Positions 39,193-47,335 of a stretch of 64,000 bases of DNA are shown piece after piece. The stretch's first letter is position 1. Each line of letters starts with the position of its first letter. The position numbers were made by a program, and so were the translations under genes. Source of the stretch: Micromonospora carbonacea. GTDB taxonomy: Bacteria; Actinomycetota; Actinomycetes; Mycobacteriales; Micromonosporaceae. Below the pieces are notes generated by a model. That model saw only the letters and a program-made list of their open reading frames with translations, was not told where the DNA came from and ran no database searches. The stretch is from positions 2,688,501-2,752,500 of the forward strand of contig NZ_JACHMZ010000001.1 of NCBI RefSeq assembly GCF_014205165.1, given 5' to 3'.

Positions 39193-39984
39193 TCACCCGA
39201 CGCCGAGGGACGTGTCCGTGCCCGGACGCGCCCCGGCGACGAACCGGTCGAGGGCCGCGCCGTGCAGCACCTGCCCCGGCACCGGGTCGCGGGCCGCGCG
39301 CGTCGCCAGCCGGCCCACCGGCAGCCGGCCCGGCCGGCGCGCGGCGGCGAGCACCAGGTTCCCGTAGCGCCGCCCGCGCAGCATCCGCCGGTCGGCGAGC
39401 AGGCAGACGTCGGCGAACGCGGCCCGCAGGGTGGCCACCCGGGCGCGGGTGAACACCAGCGGCGGCAGGTCGGTGACGTTGACCAGGAGGATCCCGTCGG
39501 GGCGCAGCACCCGGGCGGCCTCGGCGGCGAACTCGACGCTGGCCACGTGCCCCGGCATCCGGGCGGCCCGGTAGACGTCGGTGAGGACCAGGTCGTACGC
39601 CTGCGCCGGGGCCGCCTGCACCGCCGCGCGGGCGTCGGCGACGTCGACGCGTACCCCCGGCGGTGGCGCGGGAAGTTCCCGGCGGACCAGCTCGACGACG
39701 GCCGGATCGCGCTCCACCACCAGCTGGGCCGAGCCGGGCCGGGTCGCCCCGACGTAGCGGGGCAGGGTCAGCGCGCCCCCGCCGAGGTGCAGCGCGTCGA
39801 CCGGTGCGCCGGGCGGCGCGGCGAGATCGACCACGGCGGCCATCCGGCGGACGTACTCGAAGTGCAGGTGGCGGGGGTCGGCGACGTCGACGTAGGACTG
39901 GGCGACGCCCCCGGCGAGCAGGGTGCGCCCGGTGCGGCGGGCCGGGTCGGTCACGAGTTGCGGCCCGTCGGCGGCGGAGTGCAT
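39193..39984 (-). CDS. Spermidine-synthase-fold methyltransferase-like protein
   Basis: A 263-residue Rossmann-fold protein of the spermidine synthase/fused-MFS-lacking subgroup. It shows HLHFEYVRRMAAVVDL, ALHLGGGALTLPRY (the GGG-x-G cofactor loop), LVVERDPAVVELV (acidic ribose ligand) and DLVLTDVYRAARMP (catalytic Asp region). True spermidine synthases have a GGGxGG and conserved Asp/Tyr pairs only partly seen here, so aminopropyl transfer is uncertain. ATG 39984 is preceded at 6 nt by TACGGT on the minus strand (39991-39996), typical of a leaderless start, which decides against the longer frame. Confidence 0.83.
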   Translation of the reverse strand: MHSAADGPQLVTDPARRTGRTLLAGGVAQSYVDVADPRHLHFEYVRRMAAVVDLAAPPGAPVDALHLGGGALTLPRYVGATRPGSAQLVVERDPAVVELVRRELPAPPPGVRVDVADARAAVQAAPAQAYDLVLTDVYRAARMPGHVASVEFAAEAARVLRPDGILLVNVTDLPPLVFTRARVATLRAAFADVCLLADRRMLRGRRYGNLVLAAARRPGRLPVGRLATRAARDPVPGQVLHGAALDRFVAGARPGTDTSLGVG

Positions 39985-40066
39985 CCCGGCACCGTAGCCG
40001 GCGGGCACACCGGCACCGAAGCCGCCGGCCGGGCCGGCGGGCGCGAGGGCCCGCCGGCCCGCGCGC

Positions 40067-40729
40067 TCAACCGCCGGCCGTCGGGCCGAGCAGGTCGCGC
40101 AGCCCGTCCGGTACGTGCAGCGCGGCGACGAGGTCGCCGTCGTGGTCGGCCAGCGCGGCGAGCGTCGCCTCCGCCTGCCGCCGGGCCTGTTCCGGGGTAC
40201 GCCCGCTGATCCGGGCGACCTCGCCGACGAAGCCCGGCAGGTCCCGGTGGCGTTCGATGCCGTCGACGGGCACCACGTCGTGCAGCTTCACGGGCACCGC
40301 CTGGAGCAGCCGCTCCCGCGCCCCCTGGTCCAGCGCCCAGGCCAGGGCGAGCACCGTCGCCTCGGCCGCGACCTTCGCCGTGTCGAAGTCGACACCTGCC
40401 CGACGGCCCACGTCGTCGACCAGCTCCCGGTAGCCGATCCCGGTCGTCGCCGGCGTCGCGCCGGGGCCACGCTCGGTCCGCGGCGTCGCGCCGGGGCCAC
40501 GCTCGGGCCGGGGCCGAGTGGTGGGCGGCGGCGCGGGACCGCCCCGGGTGCTGTCCGGCTTGTGCCGTCCCGCCGGCGGCGGCCCGGCCCTCTTGCCCTG
40601 GTCAAGGTGGGTGAGCTGCTTGGAGGCGCTCAGGCTCGCACCGGTCTCGCTGGCCTGGCGGCCGCGCTCCCGGGCCTGACGTGCGAGTGCCCGGCGGCGC
40701 TGGTTGTCCCCCTCCATCTGCTTGCGCAT
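40067..40729 (-). CDS. DUF2267 domain protein with charged N-terminal extension
   Basis: A 220-residue protein. The first ~90 residues are basic and low complexity (MRKQMEGDNQRRRALARQAR, then Pro/Arg/Gly-rich), and include a direct repeat of ERGPGATP. The last ~120 residues form DUF2267 (YRELVDDVGRRAGVDFDTAK, LLQAVPVKLHDVVPVDG, ISGRTPEQARRQAEATLAAL). It is a paralogue in domain only of the protein at 22402. ATG 40729 follows GCGAGGTG by 6-7 nt; the longer frame to 40921 is poor coding sequence. Confidence 0.82.
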   Translation of the reverse strand: MRKQMEGDNQRRRALARQARERGRQASETGASLSASKQLTHLDQGKRAGPPPAGRHKPDSTRGGPAPPPTTRPRPERGPGATPRTERGPGATPATTGIGYRELVDDVGRRAGVDFDTAKVAAEATVLALAWALDQGARERLLQAVPVKLHDVVPVDGIERHRDLPGFVGEVARISGRTPEQARRQAEATLAALADHDGDLVAALHVPDGLRDLLGPTAGG

Positions 40730-40939
40730 GACACACCTCGCTCCTTCTCCGGTCCGCTGTCTCCGTCTCCTGTCTCGGCGGTCGCGTTCCCGGCCCGGTC
40801 GGACCCGAAACGGCCCCGGAACCGCCAGCTCCGGGCAGCGGTGGATACGGAACCCAGGGGCGGCGAAACCGGGCGGCGCGCGGACCGCCCCACACGCCGG
40901 CTCCGCCCCCTTGTGGCCCACATGCCGATCGATTCGGCC

Positions 40940-41587
40940 TCAGGCGGTGACGCATCGTGTCCGCAGGGTGGTCACGCCGGGCCCGGTGAGGTCGTCGCAG
41001 TACGCGGCCCGGCCGGCCATCGCCATGGTCAACGCCAGCGTGGTGCCGCTGACCAGCGGCCCGGTACCGGTGGCGAAGGGCCCGTCGGTCGCCTCGACCC
41101 GCAGCCCTTCGATGGCGCTGCGCCCGGCGACGGTGAAGTCCCGTCGGGCGTAACACCGGGCGACGGGTGTGACGGCCTCGACCCGCGGCGTACGGTCGAG
41201 GCCGAGGGGACGCCGGATGTCCTGGGCGTGCACGATCACCTCACCGAGCCACGCCTGCGTCGGGCCGAAGGTGGACGTGGTGCTGTCGACGACCCGCCGG
41301 AACCGCGCCAGGGTCTCGGCCGGGCCGGCGCCCCGGTGCTCGGCCAGGCGTCGGTCGTTGTGCCGATCGAAGTCGAACCGGGCGCCCAGCACACTGGCCA
41401 CCCAGCGTGCCCGGCCGACGCTCGCCGCTGCCGTGAGGTGGGCGACCACCTCCTCCACCGTCCATCGATCGCACAGCGACCGGGAGGCCCACTGCGCCGC
41501 GTCGAGCGCGGCGAGATCGTCGGCGAGCGCGGCACGCTCGGCGTGCGCGAGGGCCCACAGGGCCTCTCGGGCCAGGGTGTCAGACAT
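40940..41587 (-). CDS. Mycothiol-dependent maleylpyruvate-isomerase N-domain (TIGR03083-type) protein
   Basis: A 215-residue DinB-fold protein. The signature LDAAQWASRSLCDRWTVEEVVAHLTAAASVG (the His being a metal ligand), the central LGEVIVHAQDIRRPLGL and the C-terminal GTTLALTMAMAGRAAYCDDLTGPG match the actinobacterial MDMPI family. These enzymes bind a divalent metal and use mycothiol, but the specific substrate is usually unknown. ATG 41587. It is followed on the same strand, after a 123-bp gap, by nothing in operon with it. Confidence 0.88.
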   Translation of the reverse strand: MSDTLAREALWALAHAERAALADDLAALDAAQWASRSLCDRWTVEEVVAHLTAAASVGRARWVASVLGARFDFDRHNDRRLAEHRGAGPAETLARFRRVVDSTTSTFGPTQAWLGEVIVHAQDIRRPLGLDRTPRVEAVTPVARCYARRDFTVAGRSAIEGLRVEATDGPFATGTGPLVSGTTLALTMAMAGRAAYCDDLTGPGVTTLRTRCVTA

Positions 41588-41711
41588 GGAACCTCCGGGA
41601 TCACGGGCCAGTCGGCTTCAGGGAAGACTCCGCGCCGATGCCAAACTGATCGCGACCGCCCTGCCTCGTGCCTGTCCCGCCTCGCCCGGCCCCGGTGATC
41701 AAGAAAGTGCG

Positions 41712-42065
41712 TCAGCCCGTGCCGCTCGCGGCGTCGGCGGCGGCTGACGAGCCATGCCCGGTGGCGAGCACCTCGGCGAGGCCCGTGCGGTCGAGCAGCT
41801 GTTGCAGCTGGCCGCTCGTGCCGGTCAACCGGACCGGCCCGGTGCCGTTGCGGTGGATCACCACGAGCGCGCTCAGGCCGGAGGAGTCGCAGAGGGTGAT
41901 CCCGCCGAGGTCGATCTCCAGCTCGGCGCAGCCGTCGCGGCGCACCCCCTCGGCGGCCTCCACCAGCTCCGGCGCGGTGTCGTAGTCCAGCTCGCCGGCC
42001 AGCCGAAGCCGGGCGCGCCCGGCGGCGAGCCGGCTCACCTCGATGGTCAACAGCGGGGCTGGCAT
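41712..42065 (-). CDS. STAS-domain anti-sigma factor antagonist
   Basis: A 117-residue STAS protein of the RsbV/SpoIIAA type. It contains ARLRLAGELDYDTAPELVEA and LEIDLGGITLCDSSGLSALV, where the DSSG Ser is the residue phosphorylated by an RsbW-like kinase; the phosphoprotein is inactive and a PP2C phosphatase restores it. The third segment QLLDRTGLAEVL completes the domain. It is the first of three STAS genes in a signalling block (41712-46625). ATG 42065; the longer frame to 42140 lacks conservation. Confidence 0.9.
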   Translation of the reverse strand: MPAPLLTIEVSRLAAGRARLRLAGELDYDTAPELVEAAEGVRRDGCAELEIDLGGITLCDSSGLSALVVIHRNGTGPVRLTGTSGQLQQLLDRTGLAEVLATGHGSSAAADAASGTG

Positions 42066-42111
42066 GTCTCCATGTTCCCAGCCTACGGTGATCGACAAAC
42101 GCCGGGGGGTT

Positions 42112-42513
42112 TCAGGCGGACGCCGCCGACCGGTGCGCACCGGACGCTCCGGCGGACTGCTCGCCGCCGGGCAGCGGGCGGGCGAGCAGCCCGGTGACGC
42201 CGGTCATGTCGAGGATGGTCGCCAGGAAGCGGGGCGTCGAGCGCAGCCGCAGGATGGTGCCGCTCTGCTGCCCCTCCCGCCAGGCGTGCACGATCACCGA
42301 CAGCCCGGTGCTGTCGATGAACTGCAGGTCGGCGAAGTCGAGCACGAGCACCGGCGGACGCTCGGCGAGCTGCCGGTCCACCTCGTGCCGCAGCGGCGCG
42401 GCGGTGGTGAAGGCGAGGTCACCGCCGACCCGGATGAGGGGCGCGCCGGGATCGCTCGCATCGACGGACATGGTCAGCGGGGTCGCCTCGGGTTTCCTCC
42501 CCTGGGGTGCCAC
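42112..42513 (-). CDS. STAS-domain anti-sigma factor antagonist
   Basis: A 133-residue STAS protein: PLIRVGGDLAFTTAAPLRHEV, VLVLDFADLQFIDSTGLSVIV (phosphorylatable Ser or Thr in DSTG) and TILDMTGVTGLL. It lies divergently beside the PP2C gene, as expected for a substrate of that phosphatase. The C-terminal tail of about 20 residues is Ser/Ala/Gly-rich. GTG 42513 is favoured because GGAAAGG is 7 nt upstream; GTG 42519 and an internal ATG are alternatives. Confidence 0.9.
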   Translation of the reverse strand: MAPQGRKPEATPLTMSVDASDPGAPLIRVGGDLAFTTAAPLRHEVDRQLAERPPVLVLDFADLQFIDSTGLSVIVHAWREGQQSGTILRLRSTPRFLATILDMTGVTGLLARPLPGGEQSAGASGAHRSAASA

Positions 42514-42656
42514 GATCACGCCTTTCCGCAGGGCTGCCGGTCGGGGCAGGTTCGTCTCGGATCGTAACAATCCCCGGCCGATGCCGCCTGTCGAGAGCGA
42601 TTCGGCAGCTCAGGGCAGCGTGGGGTGGCGGTGCCGGCGGACCGGCGTAGGGTGGG

Positions 42657-44498
42657 GTGAGGAGATTGGACCACATACGCCGTTTCCGGCAGCCCGCGGG
42701 TGTCGGCCGGGTGTCGAGAGGGAGTGGGGCTCAGCTGGTGACTGCTGCCGACGTCAGGGACTGGGACCCGGGCGACGGACGGATCTCCACGCCGAGTGCC
42801 GCCCGGGCTCCGGCTTGGTCCGCCGACGTTCCGGTGCGTCCGCCCGCCGCGCTGCCGCCCCTGGCCCCCGACCGGGGGCCGCCCGCGCCCGACTGGGCGG
42901 AGGTCGTCGAGCACTTCCGCGAGGGCCTGATCGTCTGCGACGCCGACGGCGTGGTGCGCCAGCTGAGCCCGGTCGCCGAGCGGCTGCTGCCCGAGGTGAC
43001 CGTCGGCGAGCTGCTCGCCGCGTCCGGGGTGGCGGGCCTGCGTACGCCGCCGGTCGGTGGCGAGTTCGGCCACCGGGGCCGCCGGCTGCGCGTCCGCGAG
43101 GTGCCGCTGTCCGCCGCCCGGAGCTGCCACTACGTCGAGGACGTCACCGAGAGCGTCACCCGGGCCGACGCGCTGCTGGCCGAGCGGGCCCGCTCGGCCT
43201 TCCTGGCCGTGGTGGGGGAGAAGCTCGGCAACCCGCTGCACCCCGACCGGGCGGCCGCGGCCGTGGTCCGGCTCGCCGTGCCGGCCATCGCCGAGGTGGC
43301 CGTGCTGGTGCTCGCCCCGCGCTCCGGCCGGGCCCGCTGGTGGCGGGCCGCCCGGACCGACGACGAGACGCCGAGCGTGGACAGCGGCGTGCTCGACGCC
43401 GTCGACCTGCCGGCGGCCATCGACGAGGGGCTCGCCGGCGGCGAGCCGCACACGCTGGACTGGCTGGTCGAGCAGGCGGTCGAGGCGGGCTGGCTGCCCG
43501 GCCTGGACGCCGTCGACGTGAGCGTGCGCGTGGTGCCGCTGCCCGGCCGGGACCTGCCGGCGGGCGCGCTGCTCGTCGCCCGGCGCTCGGCCCGCTACTA
43601 CGACGAGGCCGACGTCGACCTGGTCCGCGCGTTCGCGGCCCGGGCGGGCGCGGCGCTCACCACCGCCGTGCTCTACCGCGACCAGGCCGAGGTCGCCGAC
43701 ACCCTCCAGGCCAGCCTGCTGCCGGTGGAGCCGGCCGAGGTGCCCGGCGTGCAGTGGGGCACGGCCTACCGGCCGGCGCAGGCGGGGCTGCGCATCGGCG
43801 GCGACTTCTACGGTTCACACCGGCTGCCCGACGGCGGCGCGGTGTTCTTCCTCGGCGACGTCTCCGGCAAGGGCGTCGAGGCGGCCGTCTTCACCGGCCA
43901 GCTGCGCCAGTGCCTACAGGCGCTGCACCGGGTGGAGTCGCACCCCGCCCGGCTGCTGCGGCTGCTCAACGACGCGCTCCTGGAGACCACCCTGGCGCAC
44001 GGGCAGGGCCGCTTCGCGACCATGGTGCTCGGGGTGGTGCGCCCCCGGCGCGACGGCGGCCTGACCCTGGCCATGTCCGGCGGCGGCCACCTGCCGCCGC
44101 TGGTGCTGCGCTCCTCCGGCGAGGTGGAGACGGTCGCCCTGAGGGGCATGTTGATCGGGGTGGTGCCCGACCCGCGCATCGGGGAGGTGACCGTCGAGCT
44201 GGCGCCGGGCGAGACGTGCCTGCTCTACAGCGACGGGGTGACCGAGGCCCGGGGCGGCCGGCGCGGCGACGAGCAGTTCGGCGCCGACCGGCTGCTGCAC
44301 GCGCTCGGCGGCTGCCACCGGATGCCCGCCCCGGCCCTGGCCGAACGCGTGGAGCAGGTGACCTGCGACTGGCTGGCCCACGGCGACCACGACGACATAG
44401 CGGTGCTCGCGCTGCGGGCGACCGGGCCGCAGAGCCGCCCGGCCCGGCACCTGCACGCGGTGCCGACGCTGCCTGAGACCACCCGCCCACGCCCCTGA
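42657..44498 (+). CDS. PAS/GAF-linked PP2C (SpoIIE/RsbU-type) phosphatase
   Basis: A 613-residue signalling phosphatase. A PAS-like segment (about 80-155: VVEHFREGLIVCDADGVVRQLSPVAERLLP) is followed by a GAF-like sensor (about 185-345) and the PP2C-SpoIIE catalytic domain (about 350-590). The catalytic domain carries VADTLQASLLPVE, GGDFYGSHRLPDGGAVFFLGDVSGKGVEAAVF and LLYSDGVTEARGG, with the acidic residues that bind two Mn2+. It should dephosphorylate STAS antagonists, and three are encoded within 3.5 kb. GTG 42657 is taken as start but GTG 42738 is possible; neither has an ideal ribosome-binding site. Confidence 0.93.
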   Translation: MRRLDHIRRFRQPAGVGRVSRGSGAQLVTAADVRDWDPGDGRISTPSAARAPAWSADVPVRPPAALPPLAPDRGPPAPDWAEVVEHFREGLIVCDADGVVRQLSPVAERLLPEVTVGELLAASGVAGLRTPPVGGEFGHRGRRLRVREVPLSAARSCHYVEDVTESVTRADALLAERARSAFLAVVGEKLGNPLHPDRAAAAVVRLAVPAIAEVAVLVLAPRSGRARWWRAARTDDETPSVDSGVLDAVDLPAAIDEGLAGGEPHTLDWLVEQAVEAGWLPGLDAVDVSVRVVPLPGRDLPAGALLVARRSARYYDEADVDLVRAFAARAGAALTTAVLYRDQAEVADTLQASLLPVEPAEVPGVQWGTAYRPAQAGLRIGGDFYGSHRLPDGGAVFFLGDVSGKGVEAAVFTGQLRQCLQALHRVESHPARLLRLLNDALLETTLAHGQGRFATMVLGVVRPRRDGGLTLAMSGGGHLPPLVLRSSGEVETVALRGMLIGVVPDPRIGEVTVELAPGETCLLYSDGVTEARGGRRGDEQFGADRLLHALGGCHRMPAPALAERVEQVTCDWLAHGDHDDIAVLALRATGPQSRPARHLHAVPTLPETTRPRP

Positions 44499-44624
44499 GC
44501 GCCCCGCCGCCCCGGCCGCATCGTCACCTCGCCCGACCGCCCCCGCCCCACCGCCGCCCCGGCCCACCGCCCCCGCCCGACCGCCATCCAGCCCGCCGGC
44601 CAGCCGACCGAAGGAGAGCACCGC

Positions 44625-45677
44625 GTGACCGTCCCCGCCGCCGTCGGCTCTCCGGCCGACGCCTGTCCCGGCTTCCTGCTGGCGTTGGAGTCCGCCGACG
44701 AGTACGCGGCGATCGAGACCGCCCTCGGGCTGGTCGACGCCGGGGTGCCGGCCGAACGGGTGCTGCTGGAGCTGGTGGCGCCCGCGCAGGTCGAGGTGGG
44801 CCTGCGGTGGGCGAGCAACGCGTGGAGCGTCGCCCAGGAGCACGCGGCCACCCACATCAGCGAGCGGGTGGTGGCGGCCGTCGCGGCCCGGGTCGACCCG
44901 CGTCCCACCCGGGGCCGGATCGTGGTGGCCTGTATGGACGGCGAGTGGCACTCCCTGCCGCCCCGGCTGGTCGCCGAGGTGCTGCGGCTGCGCGGCTGGC
45001 AGGTCACGTTCCTCGGGGCCAGCGTCCCGGCGGCGCACCTGGTGTCGTACCTGCACCGGCACGACGCGCACGCCGTGGCGTTGGCCTGCGCGTTGCCGAT
45101 GCGGCTGCCGCACGCGCACCGCATGGTCGAGGCGTGCCGCCGCTCCGACGTGCCGGTGGTGGTCGGCGGGCGCGGCTTCGGCGGGGACGGGCGGTGGGCC
45201 CGCCGGCTCGGGGTGGCGTGGGCGCCCGACGCGCCGGGGGCCGCCGACCTGGTCGCCGACGAGCGGGCCCTGCGCCGGGTCCCCCCGGCCGACCTGGCCC
45301 ACCTCGCCGACGACGAGTACCCGAGCCTCGTCAAGCGGCGGGCCGCGCTGATCGACAGCGCCCTGGCCGACCTGCGTGCGGGGCGGGTGCCGGGGGTACG
45401 CGAGTACGACGCGGTCCAGCTCGACTCGACCGTCAGCGACCTCGGCCACATCGTGGACTTCCTCGCCGCCGCCGTCTTCGTCGACGACGGCACGCTGTTC
45501 ACCGAGTTCGTCGAGTGGCTGACCGGCATCCTGGTCAGTCGGGGGGTGCCCGCCGGGGCGATCGCCCTCACCCTCGGCCACTTCGCGGGTGCGCTGCGGG
45601 ACTTCCCGCGCGCGGCGGGATTCCTGGGCGCCGGGCTGACGCTGCTCGACCAGCGGGCCGGGGCCTCGGCGCGGTGA
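44625..45677 (+). CDS. Cobalamin-binding (CarH/AerR-type) sensor protein
   Basis: A 350-residue protein. Residues about 20-90 form the four-helix B12 cap and contain W62 followed by nine residues and E72-H73, exactly the Wx9EH signature of adenosylcobalamin photoreceptors such as CarH. The B12-binding Rossmann domain (about 95-215) has GEWHSLPP with H109 as the likely lower axial ligand, then GWQVTFLGASVP and VVVGGRGFGGDG. The C-terminal ~130 residues are helical and match nothing I recognise; there is no MerR DNA-binding domain. Placed between a PP2C phosphatase and a STAS gene, it may feed light or B12 status into partner switching. GTG 44625 has GAAGGAGAG 8 nt upstream. Confidence 0.87.
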   Translation: MTVPAAVGSPADACPGFLLALESADEYAAIETALGLVDAGVPAERVLLELVAPAQVEVGLRWASNAWSVAQEHAATHISERVVAAVAARVDPRPTRGRIVVACMDGEWHSLPPRLVAEVLRLRGWQVTFLGASVPAAHLVSYLHRHDAHAVALACALPMRLPHAHRMVEACRRSDVPVVVGGRGFGGDGRWARRLGVAWAPDAPGAADLVADERALRRVPPADLAHLADDEYPSLVKRRAALIDSALADLRAGRVPGVREYDAVQLDSTVSDLGHIVDFLAAAVFVDDGTLFTEFVEWLTGILVSRGVPAGAIALTLGHFAGALRDFPRAAGFLGAGLTLLDQRAGASAR

Positions 45678-45710
45678 CCACGGCCTGCCGGGGTCCGGCG
45701 CAACCCTGCT

Positions 45711-45731
45711 TATACTTGCTCCACTGCAAGC
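45711..45731 (+). promoter_or_regulatory. -10 box and overlapping inverted repeat before the third STAS gene
   Basis: TATACT (45711-45716) is a good -10, and CTTGC (45715-45719) with GCAAG (45726-45730) form an inverted repeat with a 6-bp centre lying across the expected transcription start. This would suit a repressor site. Confidence 0.4.
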
Positions 45732-45762
45732 ATTCGGCTGCGGTGAAGCGAGAGGGACCACG

Positions 45763-46110
45763 TTGACGTTCACCGTCACGTACGCCCAGCGGGACGGCGG
45801 CGGGGCGTTCCTGCGACTCGCCGGCGAGCTCGACATGAGCACCGCGCCGGAGCTCACGGCGGTGCTCGACCGGCTCACCGAGCAGGGGGAACGGCACCTG
45901 TTGGTCGACCTCGCCGAGCTGACCTTCTGCGACTCCACCGGCATCGCCGCCTTCGTCCGGGGCGACAACCGGGCCACCGCCCGGGGCGGGTGGTTGCGGG
46001 TCACCGGCGCGACCGGCCGGGTCGAGCGGGTGCTGCGGTTGACAGGGCTGGCGGAGGTGCTGGGCTACCCTCCCGACACGGGCCACCCGACGGCGCGGTC
46101 CGCTCCGTGA
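45763..46110 (+). CDS. STAS-domain anti-sigma factor antagonist
   Basis: A 115-residue STAS protein with AFLRLAGELDMSTAPELTAVL, LLVDLAELTFCDSTGIAAFV (phosphorylation site DSTG) and RVLRLTGLAEVLGY. It resembles RsbV/BldG. TTG 45763 has AGAGGGA 6-7 nt upstream, and a TATACT promoter about 50 bp upstream suggests its own transcription start despite following the B12 gene by only 85 bp. Confidence 0.9.
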   Translation: MTFTVTYAQRDGGGAFLRLAGELDMSTAPELTAVLDRLTEQGERHLLVDLAELTFCDSTGIAAFVRGDNRATARGGWLRVTGATGRVERVLRLTGLAEVLGYPPDTGHPTARSAP

Positions 46111-46178
46111 TGGGCTAGATTTCCCCGCCAGCAGGCGATCGCGAGGTCGCCGTCCGTGTCAATCCGAGGCAGGTTCCC

Positions 46179-46625
46179 ATGGCTGGAAGCACCCCCGGCC
46201 CCGTCCGTATCCTCGTGGTCGACGACGACCCGGGCGACGTCCTGATGATCGAGGAGGCCCTCGCCGACTCCGACGTCGACAAGGTGATCGACGTGGTCAG
46301 CGACGGCCAGGAGGCGATGGAGTTCCTGCGTCGGACCGGCCGGCACACCGAGGCCCACCGGCCGGACGTGATCCTGCTCGACCTGAACATGCCCCGGATG
46401 GACGGGCGGCAGGTGCTCGGCGAGGTCAAGCAGGACGACGACCTGCGGACCATCCCGATCGTGGTGCTCACCACCTCCAACGCCGACACCGACATCGTGG
46501 GCAGCTACACCCTCCAGGCCAACGCGTACGTGACCAAGCCGATCGACCTGGACGACTTCAACGACGTGGTGCGCCGCATCGACGAGTTCTTCGGCCGTGT
46601 CGTGGTGCTGCCCAAGCGGGTCTGA
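46179..46625 (+). CDS. Single-domain response regulator (Rcp1/CheY-like)
   Basis: A 148-residue receiver domain without output domain. ILVVDDDPGDVLMIEEAL gives the acidic pocket, ILLDLNMPRMDGRQVL the phospho-accepting Asp, VVLTTSNADTDI the Thr/Ser switch and YVTKPIDLDDF the conserved Lys. The DPGDV and LDLNMPRMDG wording is typical of regulators paired with bacteriophytochromes and hybrid kinases. No cognate kinase is adjacent; it may act in the neighbouring PP2C/STAS/B12 network or with a distant kinase. ATG 46179. Confidence 0.93.
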   Translation: MAGSTPGPVRILVVDDDPGDVLMIEEALADSDVDKVIDVVSDGQEAMEFLRRTGRHTEAHRPDVILLDLNMPRMDGRQVLGEVKQDDDLRTIPIVVLTTSNADTDIVGSYTLQANAYVTKPIDLDDFNDVVRRIDEFFGRVVVLPKRV

Positions 46626-46668
46626 CGGCCCGCGCCCCGGGCTGACGCCCCACCCCGCACCCCCGGGC

Positions 46669-46689
46669 CGACGCCCGCTCGGGGCGTCG
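46669..46689 (+). terminator. Hairpin after the response regulator
   Basis: CGACGCCC (46669-46676) and GGGCGTCG (46682-46689) form a perfect 8-bp stem with a 5-nt loop, 44 bp after the stop codon. Confidence 0.55.
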
Positions 46690-46792
46690 CCGCTCGGATG
46701 CTGAACATTTTTCCCGAACGCCCGCGTCGCCCGCCCGCGCCGCCGAGGATCTCAGGTGGGGAAGAAACACCGGCGGCCTGGGGGGCGACAGC

Positions 46793-47329
46793 ATGAGGTT
46801 CTCCGTCGTGGAGTTCGGCTACGACCGGCGGCAGGTCGACGCCTGTCTCGATCAGCTCGCGGTCCGGTTGAGCCGGCTGGCGGCGTGCGCGGAGGGCGCG
46901 GCGGGGGCGGGCCGGGACTGGGACCGGTTCCGGGACGAGGCGACCCGCCTGTGCGAGCTGGTCGAGCATCGGCCCGAGCTGGCCGCCGGGGCCGACGGCG
47001 CGCGGGCGGCGCTGGGCGACGTCGAGCGGGAGGCCGCCGAGATCCTGGCGCAGGCCCGGTTCGAGCTGGACGCGGCCCGCGAGGAGGCCCGGCGCGTGCG
47101 CGAGCAGGTGTATGCCGATGCGCTGAGCGCCCGCCGGGACTTCGAGGCGGCCCTGGCCGCGCGCCGTCGCCGCGAGGCCCGGGTGGACGGGATCCTCGCC
47201 GGGCCGGTCGTGGCGGCGGACACGCCCACGGCCGCGGCGGCGGTGCCGAGCGCCGGGGTGCCGACGACCCGGGTCGCCGCCGGCCTCGACGTCGAGCCCC
47301 CGGGCGACTGGGGCAGCCGGGTCGCCTGA
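46793..47329 (+). CDS. DivIVA-domain-like coiled-coil protein
   Basis: A 178-residue protein. The N-terminus FSVVEFGYDRRQVDACLDQLAVRL matches the membrane-curvature-binding start of DivIVA proteins (F-x-x-x-x-x-GYdxxQVD). Residues about 75-135 form a charged helix (VEREAAEILAQARFELDAAREEARRVREQ) likely to be coiled coil. The C-terminus is an Ala/Val/Pro-rich tail. It is shorter than Wag31 and lacks its second coiled coil, so it is probably an accessory polarity or septum protein rather than the essential DivIVA. ATG 46793. Confidence 0.82.
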   Translation: MRFSVVEFGYDRRQVDACLDQLAVRLSRLAACAEGAAGAGRDWDRFRDEATRLCELVEHRPELAAGADGARAALGDVEREAAEILAQARFELDAAREEARRVREQVYADALSARRDFEAALAARRRREARVDGILAGPVVAADTPTAAAAVPSAGVPTTRVAAGLDVEPPGDWGSRVA

Positions 47330-47335
47330 GCCGGC

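Noticed and set aside
44499..44624. C-rich, repetitive-looking gap before the B12-binding gene
   Set aside because: Only loose cgcccgaccgcccc-type composition repeats with no fixed period; simple strand bias of non-coding DNA is enough.
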